From: Neisseria sp. oral taxon 014 str. F0314
GTDB lineage: Bacteria; Pseudomonadota; Gammaproteobacteria; Burkholderiales; Neisseriaceae
NCBI RefSeq assembly: GCF_005886145.1
Contig: NZ_CP040504.1
Span: 682,001 to 746,000, forward strand
Reading direction: 5' to 3'
Length of the DNA stretch: 64,000 nucleotides
Positions within the stretch are counted from its first letter, which is position 1. Each line of letters starts with the position of its first letter. Below are positions 57,515 to 64,000 of the stretch, piece by piece. A program made the translations under genes and the position numbers. Below the pieces are notes generated by a model. The model was not told the DNA's origin and ran no database searches. It saw only the letters and a list, made by a program, of their open reading frames with translations.

Positions 57515-59308
57515 TCAAATCGTACCGCTGCCCTGCGCTTTCGGTTTGGCGGCACCGAATTCCAGTTTGCTCAAAGCGGAGAGGTAGGCTTTGGAAGTGG
57601 CGACCAAAACGTCGGTATCCGCGCCCTGACCGTTGACAACGCGGTTGCCGCGCGCCAGACGGACGCTGGTTTCGCCTTGGCTTTCCGTGCCTTGCGTTAC
57701 GGCGTTGACGGAGTAAATCTGCAAAGTCGCGCCGCTTTGCGCCACGCTCTCAATCGCTTTGAAAATCGCGTCAACAGGGCCGGAGCCGGTGGCGGAAGCG
57801 CGTTTTTCTTCGCCTTTGATGCTGAACACGATGTCGGCGCGCGGCTCTTCGCCGGTTTCGGTGCTGATTTTTTGGGAGATGAATTTGTAGCTTTCCGCGT
57901 TCATGCTGCCCATTTCGTCGGACACCAGCGCGTGCAGGTCTTCATCGAAGATTTCGCGTTTTTTGTCGGCGAGTTCTTTGAAGCGGGCAAACGCGGCGTT
58001 CAGCGCCTCTTCGCTTTCCAATTCGATACCCAAATCCGCCAGCTTGGTTTTGAAGGCGTTGCGGCCGGACAATTTGCCCAAGGTCAGGCGGTTGGTTGAC
58101 CAGCCGACCGATTCGGCAGTCATGATTTCATAGGTTTCGGGGTGTTTCAACACGCCGTCCTGATGGATGCCTGATTCGTGTGCAAAGGCGTTTGCGCCGA
58201 CCACCGCCTTGTTGGGCTGAATCGGATAGCCGGTAATGGTGGACACCAGTTTGGATACCGGCACGATTTGCGTGGTGTCGATGCTGGTTTCCAAGCCGAA
58301 AAGGTCGTGGCGCACTTTCAACGCCATCACGATTTCTTCAAGGCTGGCATTGCCTGCGCGTTCGCCCAAACCGTTGATGGTGCATTCCACCTGACGCACG
58401 CCTGCCTGAACAGCGGCCAGCGAGTTGGCAACCGCCATACCCAAGTCGTTGTGGCAGTGGGTCGACCAGACTACTTTGTCGCCGTTGGGCACGCTTTTGA
58501 TGATGTTGCTGATACGCTCGTACCACACGGAAGGGATGGAGTAGCCGACAGTATCGGGAATATTGATGGTGGTCGCGCCCGCTTCGATAACCGCCGTAAA
58601 GATTTTGGCGAGGAAGTCCAAATCCGAACGCACGGCGTCTTCGGCGGAAAATTCCACATCGTCGGTGTATTCTTTGGCGATTTTCACCGCTTTGACTGCC
58701 GCATCGATGACCTGCTGCGGCTTCATTTTCAGTTTGTGCTCCATGTGGATGGGGCTGGTGGCAATAAAGGTATGGATGCGTTTTTTCAGAGCGGGGGAAA
58801 CGGCTTCGCCTGCCTTGCGCACATCGTTTTCAACGGCACGCGCCAACGAGCAGACTGTGGATTTGGTGATGATTTTGGCAATCGCATTGACCGACTCGAA
58901 ATCGCCCGGGCTGGCGGCAGCAAAACCCGCCTCAATCACATCCACGCCCATTTTCTCCAACTGGCGGGCAATGCGGATTTTCTCCTCTTTGGTCATGGAT
59001 GCACCGGGCGACTGCTCGCCGTCGCGCATGGTGGTATCGAAAATAATTACGCGGTTGGTCTGTGTCATTTCTGTTCTCTCCAGAGATTCGTTTTTTTGTA
59101 AAAAAGCATTCAAATCCAGCGGCCTGCCTTGCGCTTCCGCCAGCGCGGTCAGCTTTTGCAGTTGCGCCAAAGGCAGCGACCCGCGCGTACGCCATTTATA
59201 GATGGCGGCGGTCGTCGCGGCATTTTCGGGATCGTGCTGTTTCAACGCTTCGGCAAGCGCATTCACGCCGCCGAAATAAGCAACTAAGCGGTCAATGTCT
59301 AATTGCAT
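57515..59308 (-). CDS. leuA: 2-isopropylmalate synthase with N-terminal helix-turn-helix extension
   Basis: The catalytic protein, first committed step of leucine synthesis, spans residues 80-597: [34 protein letters not shown], and a C-terminal allosteric leucine-binding domain ([20 protein letters not shown]). In frame upstream are 79 residues ([22 protein letters not shown], then [20 protein letters not shown]) like a Cro-type HTH with a [11 protein letters not shown] recognition helix; from memory, databases describe a carph-isopro domain shared by phage proteins and neisserial LeuA. Both starts have ribosome sites: AAGGAA before 59308 and GGAGAG before 59071. Fusion or two products remain possible. 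Confidence 0.93.
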   Translation of the reverse strand: MQLDIDRLVAYFGGVNALAEALKQHDPENAATTAAIYKWRTRGSLPLAQLQKLTALAEAQGRPLDLNAFLQKNESLERTEMTQTNRVIIFDTTMRDGEQSPGASMTKEEKIRIARQLEKMGVDVIEAGFAAASPGDFESVNAIAKIITKSTVCSLARAVENDVRKAGEAVSPALKKRIHTFIATSPIHMEHKLKMKPQQVIDAAVKAVKIAKEYTDDVEFSAEDAVRSDLDFLAKIFTAVIEAGATTINIPDTVGYSIPSVWYERISNIIKSVPNGDKVVWSTHCHNDLGMAVANSLAAVQAGVRQVECTINGLGERAGNASLEEIVMALKVRHDLFGLETSIDTTQIVPVSKLVSTITGYPIQPNKAVVGANAFAHESGIHQDGVLKHPETYEIMTAESVGWSTNRLTLGKLSGRNAFKTKLADLGIELESEEALNAAFARFKELADKKREIFDEDLHALVSDEMGSMNAESYKFISQKISTETGEEPRADIVFSIKGEEKRASATGSGPVDAIFKAIESVAQSGATLQIYSVNAVTQGTESQGETSVRLARGNRVVNGQGADTDVLVATSKAYLSALSKLEFGAAKPKAQGSGTI

Positions 59309-59463
59309 GATGTTCCTTGTCCAAACCTTATCGGAATTATCGTTTGTATAGAAAGGGCATTATACGCATTTTAGACAAAACGGCAATCTATTTTTCTAAA
59401 AATACTGCCTCACATTTTAATATTGGAATTATTTTATACATTTTGTCTAATTATATAAAAAAT

Positions 59464-59508
59464 AAAAGCACCACAAGCAGAGAACCCTGTCCTGCATGTA
59501 GTGCTTTT
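59464..59508 (-). terminator. Intrinsic terminator of the small membrane protein gene
   Basis: AAAAGCACCACAAGCAG/CTGCATGTAGTGCTTTT, imperfect stem, followed on the minus strand by a T-rich run. It separates the small gene from leuA. Confidence 0.75.
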
Positions 59509-59526
59509 CATAATTTATTATATAAA

Positions 59527-59772
59527 TTATCTAGCTGCAATTCTTTGAAACATAAAAAGAAAAATTACCAACTCAATCGATAGAAATAAAAGATAACCAC
59601 AAATCTGCCACACAGTATACTGCATAGCTATTTGCCCGATGATATAAGAATGAAGGCCGAAAAATGCCCAACCAATCACTAACAGTATGATTCTAATGTT
59701 TTTCTTCAGATTAGAATGCCCCATTCCGAAGAAAAACATAAAAGCTGTTGCTGTCAATGCTGCATAAAACAT
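59527..59772 (-). CDS. Small membrane protein, AT-rich
   Basis: 81 residues (MFYAALTATAFMFFFGMG...), with about three hydrophobic helices, unrecognised. GGAGG lies 7 bases before the chosen ATG; the frame is open seven codons further. It has its own terminator and AT-rich codon use unlike its neighbours. No partner is visible. Confidence 0.7.
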   Translation of the reverse strand: MFYAALTATAFMFFFGMGHSNLKKNIRIILLVIGWAFFGLHSYIIGQIAMQYTVWQICGYLLFLSIELVIFLFMFQRIAAR

Positions 59773-59898
59773 CTCAAAACCTCCAATGATCAAGGTATAT
59801 CATAAACATGGCGGTCAATTTATGATATACCTGACGAGAAATTAAGAAATAAATTATCAGAATCGAACATTCGTTCCAGTATCACCAAATATATTATT

Positions 59899-61017
59899 AT
59901 GTATACCATTTCAACCTCTCAAAAAATCCCCATTGAATGGCGCAACGAAAGCACGCAGAAGCCGCCCAAGCAGGCGGTTTATGTGCATGAAAGCAATGCC
60001 GCCGATATTCTGAAAAACGCCCACACCCAAACGGCAACCGTTTGGACGGGCGATTTCCACAACGCCAAGCAAGTGTTGGCAGCGATGAAAAAGCGTGTCC
60101 GCAGGCCGTCTGAAAAAACGAAAAACGCGCCTGCCGATATTCAGACGGCCTTCCACGCCCACCGTATGAAGCAGGCGCAGCAAAGCCGCGTGTTGAACAT
60201 GCTTGCCGTCGAAATCGGCACGGGTTTTCAATTAAGCAACCCGCGTGCGCCCGACGTCCGCGCCGCCCTTGCCGATGTGTATGCCGAGCCGAACGACGCG
60301 CCGTTTTTACTGCCGCTCAACCAGCTTTTGGGTTTTATCGGCGCACACGAATGGCACAAAAAAGGCATAGATATTCCGCAACTTGGCGGCAAAATCCATG
60401 TTCCCTTCGGCGTGTTCTCGCCCCTGCGCGGCGAATATTTGGACTTAATCGCCCAAGCGCCGTTGAATCCCCATATTCAGACGGCGTTCGACATCGGCAC
60501 AGGTTCCGGCGTCATCGCCGCCATCCTTGCCAAACGCGGCATTCCCGAAATCACTGCCATCGATACCAACCCCAAAGCCATCGCCTGCGCAACCGCCAAC
60601 CTCGCCCGCTTGGGACTGGACAAACAAGTCGCCGTCCAAGCCGTCGATTTGTTTCCCGAAGGACGCGCCGACCTGATAGTCTGCAACCCGCCGTGGCTGC
60701 CCGCCAAACCGACTTCCGCCGTCGAAACCGCCCTCTACGACCCCGACAACGCCATGCTGACCGCCTTTTTAAACGGCGTACGGCAGCATTTAAACCCGCA
60801 AGGCGAAGCGTGGCTAATCATTTCCGACTTGGCGGAACATCTGCACCTGCGCGACCGCGATTTTCTGGAACAATGTTTTCAGACGGCCTCTTTAAGCGTG
60901 GTCGGTATACTGGAAACCAAACCGCGCCACCGCAAAGCCGCCGACGAATCCGACCCGCTCGCCTTCGCCCGCAATCGGGAAACCACCCGTCTGTACCGGT
61001 TGGAAGCAGTCCGGTGA
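59899..61017 (+). CDS. Class I SAM-dependent methyltransferase (NPPW type)
   Basis: 372 residues. The Rossmann core has AFDIGTGSGVIAAILAKRG, then IDTNPKAIACATANL and VCNPPWLPAKP, the NPPW signature of N-methyltransferases acting on RNA bases or on protein glutamine (RsmC/PrmC-like). An N-terminal domain of about 170 residues precedes it. Two DUS words lie inside the gene, encoding RRPSEK and FQTAS. The substrate is unknown. The leader is weak, and an intrinsic terminator follows at 61025-61065. Confidence 0.85.
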   Translation: MYTISTSQKIPIEWRNESTQKPPKQAVYVHESNAADILKNAHTQTATVWTGDFHNAKQVLAAMKKRVRRPSEKTKNAPADIQTAFHAHRMKQAQQSRVLNMLAVEIGTGFQLSNPRAPDVRAALADVYAEPNDAPFLLPLNQLLGFIGAHEWHKKGIDIPQLGGKIHVPFGVFSPLRGEYLDLIAQAPLNPHIQTAFDIGTGSGVIAAILAKRGIPEITAIDTNPKAIACATANLARLGLDKQVAVQAVDLFPEGRADLIVCNPPWLPAKPTSAVETALYDPDNAMLTAFLNGVRQHLNPQGEAWLIISDLAEHLHLRDRDFLEQCFQTASLSVVGILETKPRHRKAADESDPLAFARNRETTRLYRLEAVR

Positions 61018-61024
61018 TTCAGGC

Positions 61025-61065
61025 AAAAAAACCGCCGCCATCGTGTGTACGCTGGCGGCGGTTTT
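61025..61065 (+). terminator. Intrinsic terminator between convergent genes
   Basis: AAAAAACCGCCGCC/GGCGGCGGTTTT with a loop of about 14 bases; it can serve the methyltransferase gene and, via the T/A-rich flanks, the minus-strand gene. Confidence 0.8.
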
Positions 61066-61098
61066 GGTTTCCGAACAGGCTTCAGGCCGTCTGAAAAA

Positions 61099-61959
61099 TC
61101 ATTCTTTGGGTTCGATGTTGAAAAACAGCTTTTCCTGTTTGAGGCTGTTGCCGTCGGCATCGGTCAAAACCGCTTGTGCAGCGGCATGTTTGATAACGGC
61201 AAGGCTCAGGCTGCCGGTGTCGGTCAGCGCGGTATTGATAATCTGGCCGGCCTCCGCACCGTTTTCCAACACGGCGATTCCGGCGGCTTCCAGCGAACCG
61301 CCGGACAATACGGCCAAGCCGCGTTTGACCTGTCCGCGGTATTGCGCGCGGGCGATGATTTCCTGCCCGGGGTAGCAGCCTTTTTTAAAGTGCACGCCGC
61401 CGATAATGTGCTGGTTGAGCATCTGGGCGACGGCGGTTTCCTTGGTGGCGGCGGAAATCCATGCGTAGCCGCTGCGGATTTCGTGCAGGTTCCATGCGTT
61501 TTCAGCGGCGGCATCGTGTTCGGGCAAACGCTCCGCCTCTCCGATTTTCAGACGGCCTGTGTGCGGCAGGGACACCGTCCACACGCCGTTTTCTTCCGCG
61601 GCTGGGAAAGACAGCGACGGTTCGGCGGCGGCATGCGCTTCGGTGTTTTCGTCCAACACTGCGGCGGCGGCATAATCGGGCAGCGGCTCGAATACGACTT
61701 TGGCACGCAAAACGAACATGCGCAGGCGTTTGACGATGGCCTCGGTCAGGTCGGCGGCCATGACCAGCAGCAAATCCGAACCGCGGTTCAACACCAGCAT
61801 ATTGGCCAGCACGCGGCCTTTCGGGGTGTTGTAGGTGGCGTAACAGGCCGAACCTTCGGCCAAATGGTTGATGTCGTTGGAAAGCTGGCCGTGCATAAAT
61901 GCGGCGCGGTCTTCTCCGCTGACGCGGACTATCGCGAAAAACGGTAGGCGGGTTTGCAT
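61099..61959 (-). CDS. YgfZ/GcvT-like folate-binding protein
   Basis: 286 residues with the KKGCYPGQEIIARAQYRG motif, which contains the conserved Cys of the tRNA-modification/Fe-S-repair protein YgfZ. It uses folate to help Fe-S enzymes such as MiaB (family knowledge). ATG at 61959 follows GAGGATTCCGCC; longer frames up to 62112 are not supported. The upstream part contains a DUS pair (62016-62067) that overlaps the ridA-like 3' end. Confidence 0.9.
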   Translation of the reverse strand: MQTRLPFFAIVRVSGEDRAAFMHGQLSNDINHLAEGSACYATYNTPKGRVLANMLVLNRGSDLLLVMAADLTEAIVKRLRMFVLRAKVVFEPLPDYAAAAVLDENTEAHAAAEPSLSFPAAEENGVWTVSLPHTGRLKIGEAERLPEHDAAAENAWNLHEIRSGYAWISAATKETAVAQMLNQHIIGGVHFKKGCYPGQEIIARAQYRGQVKRGLAVLSGGSLEAAGIAVLENGAEAGQIINTALTDTGSLSLAVIKHAAAQAVLTDADGNSLKQEKLFFNIEPKE

Positions 61960-62015
61960 GGCGGAATCCTCAAATTCGGTGTTTTGTCGAAATAAGGTCA
62001 TTATTTTAGAAATAA

Positions 62016-62067
62016 AGGCCGTCTGAAAAAATACTTCGGACGGACAGGACGGCGTTTCAGACGGCCT
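62016..62067 (-). repeat. DUS inverted pair overlapping the ridA-like gene end
   Basis: AAGGCCGTCTGAAA and TTTCAGACGGCCT about 24 bases apart; the right word lies in the last codons of the minus-strand RidA-like gene (encoding AVQAV). Confidence 0.55.
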
Positions 62068-62410
62068 GTACCGCCGAAACTTTGATTTCCACCGCCCAGC
62101 GGCTATCGGCAAGTCCCGCCTGCACGCAGGCCCGTGCGGGCGCGCGGCCGGCGGCGACCCATTCGTCCCACGCTTCGTTCATCGCGGCGTAACCGTCCAT
62201 ATCGGCGAGGAAAACGGTGGCTTCGAGGATGTGCGCCTTGTCCGAACCGCATTTTTCAAGCCAGCGGTCGATTTGCGCCAACACGTCCTGCGTCTGGCCT
62301 TTCACGTCCGCCTCCGTATTTTCCGGCACCATGCCCGACAGAAACACGAAGCCGCCCGCAACCACGGCCTCCGACAGACGGGCGCTTTGCCCGAAATAAC
62401 GTATGTCCAT
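62057..62410 (-). CDS. RidA/YjgF-family protein
   Basis: 117 residues. FLSGMVPENTEADVKGQTQDVLAQIDRWL and the C-terminal AGRAPARACVQAGLADSRWAVEIKVSAV show the family; the catalytic Arg of RidA corresponds to the RAC segment. RidA proteins hydrolyse reactive enamines or imines; this subgroup's target is unknown. AAAGGAGCAGGAA precedes the ATG. It lies upstream of the YgfZ-like gene on the same strand. Confidence 0.9.
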   Translation of the reverse strand: MDIRYFGQSARLSEAVVAGGFVFLSGMVPENTEADVKGQTQDVLAQIDRWLEKCGSDKAHILEATVFLADMDGYAAMNEAWDEWVAAGRAPARACVQAGLADSRWAVEIKVSAVQAV

Positions 62411-62554
62411 TTCCTGCTCCTTTCCGTAAAAACCTCTTCTCCGCCACTTATCCGGCAGCCCGCCCGACAGGCGTCTTATGGTAACATTGTGTTCCGATTG
62501 TTGCTATATTACAGGCGGTTGCACAGTGAAGGCAGGCCGTCTGAAAGGCCGTTT

Positions 62555-63040
62555 ATGAGCAAACCCAACCATCCCGTTACCCCCGCCGTCCGTTTTCTGC
62601 GCGGGCGGAAGGTTGATTTTGAACCATATGTCTATACTTATGAAGAACACGGCGGTACGGCGCAGTTTGCCGCGTTGTTCGGCATACCCGAACACCAGGT
62701 CGTTAAAACCATCGTATTGCAAAACGAGCAGAAAAAAGGGCTGGTCGTGCTGATGCACGGCGACAAGCACATCTCCACCCGCAATCTGGCACGCAGCTTG
62801 GGGATGAAGCATATCGAACCGGCCGACCCGAAACAGGCCGCCAAATGGACGGGCTACCTAGTCGGCGGCACGACACCCTTCGGCATGAAGACCGCACTGC
62901 CGGTATACGTCGAAAGCTCGATTTGGGCATCGGACACCATCTATATCAACGGCGGCAAACGCGGGTTCATCATCGGCGTCAAGCCGGAAGCACTGCGCTC
63001 GCTGGACCCGCAGGATGTCAACGTAGCCGTTGACGATTGA
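62555..63040 (+). CDS. ybaK: YbaK/EbsC-family aminoacyl-tRNA deacylase
   Basis: A 161-residue editing enzyme of the YbaK type (Cys-tRNA(Pro) deacylase). Typical segments: TPAVRFLRGRKVDF, EHQVVKTIVLQN, LARSLGMKHIEPADPKQAAKWTGYLVGGTTPFGMKTALPVYVE and GGKRGFIIGVKPEAL. The start lies just after a DUS without a strong ribosome site; the frame is open upstream but this ATG gives the family N-terminus. Confidence 0.9.
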   Translation: MSKPNHPVTPAVRFLRGRKVDFEPYVYTYEEHGGTAQFAALFGIPEHQVVKTIVLQNEQKKGLVVLMHGDKHISTRNLARSLGMKHIEPADPKQAAKWTGYLVGGTTPFGMKTALPVYVESSIWASDTIYINGGKRGFIIGVKPEALRSLDPQDVNVAVDD

Positions 63041-63068
63041 TTTTTTATGCAACGTAAGGAGTAGGAAA

Positions 63069-63431
63069 ATGAATGACGTTATCGAACAAAATACCCCGCA
63101 AGACGACAACAACCGCAACTACATGATGATTATCTACGGCCTGTACGCCCTGTCGCTGGTAACGGCCGGCTGCGCAGCGCTCATCGGCGTCATTCTGGCC
63201 TATGTCAAACGCGACGACATGCGCGGCACGATATACGAAAACCATATCACCTACCTGATTAAAACCTTCTGGGTATCGCTGGCCGCAGGCTTGGTCGGCG
63301 CGTGTACCACCATTATCCTCATCGGTTTCCTGATTCTGGGTGCCGGTTTCATCTGGTACGTTTACCGCGTGGTGGCGGGATTCGTCAAATTCTACGACGG
63401 CAAAACCGTTTCTCCCGACGGCTGGCTGTAA
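63069..63431 (+). CDS. COG3671-type small membrane protein
   Basis: A 120-residue inner-membrane protein with about three helices, starting MNDVIEQNTPQDDNNRNYMMIIYGLYAL and containing YVKRDDMRGTIYENHITYLIKTFW, the family pattern. Function unknown. AAGGAGTAGGAAA gives a strong ribosome site, fixing this start 29 bp after the ybaK stop. Confidence 0.85.
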   Translation: MNDVIEQNTPQDDNNRNYMMIIYGLYALSLVTAGCAALIGVILAYVKRDDMRGTIYENHITYLIKTFWVSLAAGLVGACTTIILIGFLILGAGFIWYVYRVVAGFVKFYDGKTVSPDGWL

Positions 63432-63458
63432 CCCCTGCCGGAAACAGTCTGCCTTTGC

Positions 63459-63496
63459 TTTTCAGACGGCCTTGTTTATCATACGGGCCGTCTGAA
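63459..63496. terminator. DUS inverted pair before the last gene
   Basis: TTTCAGACGGCC and GGCCGTCTGAA, 14-base AT loop, between the COG3671 gene and the EamA gene. Confidence 0.6.
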
Positions 63497-63521
63497 TTTA
63501 TGTATCCCTTGGGAGAACCCG

Positions 63522-64000
63522 ATGATTTACCTTATCGCCAGTATCGTGTGCAGCGTCGCCGTCGCCGTACTGCTGAAAATCGCCCGCAAACAGAAAATCG
63601 ACATCCATCAGGCGGTGGCGGTGAACTATATCGCCGCCGTCATGCTGACCATGCTGGTGCTGAAACCGGACTTGGGCAATCCGCGCGCGTTCCTGCCGAC
63701 ATGGTGGCTGTTTGCCGCGTTGGGCGTGCTGCTGCCGTCCGTGTTCATCATCATGGGCAAATCGGTGGACACGGCCGGCATCGTCAAATCCGATGCGGCG
63801 CAGCGGCTGTCGCTGTTTCTGCCGATTGTCGCCTCGTTCGCCCTGTTCGGCGAAAAACTGACCGAAGGCCGTCTGATAGGCATCACGCTGGCTTTCGTCG
63901 CCTTGTTCTGCCTGCTGTGGAAATCCGGCGGCGGCAAAAAATCGGGCGGGCTGATGAACAACGCCGCCCTGCTGTTGGGCGTGTGGTCGGGTTACGGCGT
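63522..64000 (+). CDS. EamA/DMT-superfamily transporter (partial, runs off the window)
   Basis: The frame starts MIYLIASIVCSVAVAVLLKI after TTGGGAGAACCCG and is open for 159 codons to the window edge. There are multiple hydrophobic helices; FALFGEKLTEGRLIGITLAFVALFCLLW is the typical EamA segment with conserved Glu. It probably exports metabolites; the substrate is unknown. Confidence 0.8.
   Translation, partial: MIYLIASIVCSVAVAVLLKIARKQKIDIHQAVAVNYIAAVMLTMLVLKPDLGNPRAFLPTWWLFAALGVLLPSVFIIMGKSVDTAGIVKSDAAQRLSLFLPIVASFALFGEKLTEGRLIGITLAFVALFCLLWKSGGGKKSGGLMNNAALLLGVWSGYG

Overview
The window is chromosomal DNA of a Neisseria species. The 12-mer AGGCCGTCTGAA and its complement occur throughout, mostly as inverted pairs that double as intergenic hairpins. 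This is the AG dialect of the DNA uptake sequence (DUS), used by commensal Neisseria, and not the ATGCCGTCTGAA form of meningococcus and gonococcus. The core gene blocks (purA-hisZ, lldD-isc, pilZ-holB, ssb-MFS, ftsH-rlmE-yhbY) are also neisserial. No rRNA, tRNA or CRISPR array was recognised.

Layout. 1-4041: ftsH, rlmE, yhbY, greA. 4042-14115: an AT-rich accessory region. It holds a LysR remnant, a two-gene operon that I read as a Mokosh type I anti-phage system (mkoA 6235-11220, mkoB 4856-6238), a ygiD-like dioxygenase coupled to a decayed vapBC toxin-antitoxin pair, and two broken short-chain dehydrogenases. 14359-22255: ssb, a YajR-type exporter, a lytic transglycosylase, ppx and the sulfate importer cysT-cysW-cysA, with an unlisted 39-residue membrane microprotein between cysT and cysW. 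22550-32546: a copper-type TonB receptor, pflA/pflB with a perfect FNR box, purA, hisZ, lldD. 32931-37495: the isc operon (iscR, iscS, iscU, HhH protein, iscA, hscB), interrupted by an AT-rich HEPN-type gene and carrying a 42-residue acidic Cys-tailed microprotein. 37641-51984: a lipoprotein, hemB, a DASS transporter, ppiB, pssA, two TauE-like proteins, tatD, pilZ, holB, an LplT-like MFS protein, ccoS, ackA, sbp and a broken lipoprotein gene. 52150-64000: a 1739-residue exonuclease-RecQ-UvrD fusion, leuA with an N-terminal helix-turn-helix extension, a small membrane protein, a methyltransferase, ygfZ-like, ridA-like and ybaK-like genes, a small membrane protein and a truncated EamA transporter.

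Function. The core supplies protein quality control (FtsH), rRNA methylation and ribosome assembly (RlmE, YhbY), Fe-S cluster assembly (Isc), sulfate uptake (CysTWA with an unlinked Sbp), and mixed-acid and lactate metabolism (PflB/PflA, AckA, LldD) with an oxygen-sensing FNR site. The most interesting accessory unit is the Mokosh-like operon. Its large protein joins a NERD nuclease-like domain, one degenerate and one intact kinase domain and an Upf1/COG1112-type helicase. It also carries an Eikenella-dialect DUS as well as Neisseria-type DUS, which suggests exchange by transformation among Neisseriaceae. The HEPN gene and the exonuclease-RecQ-UvrD fusion are further candidate defence or genome-maintenance genes.
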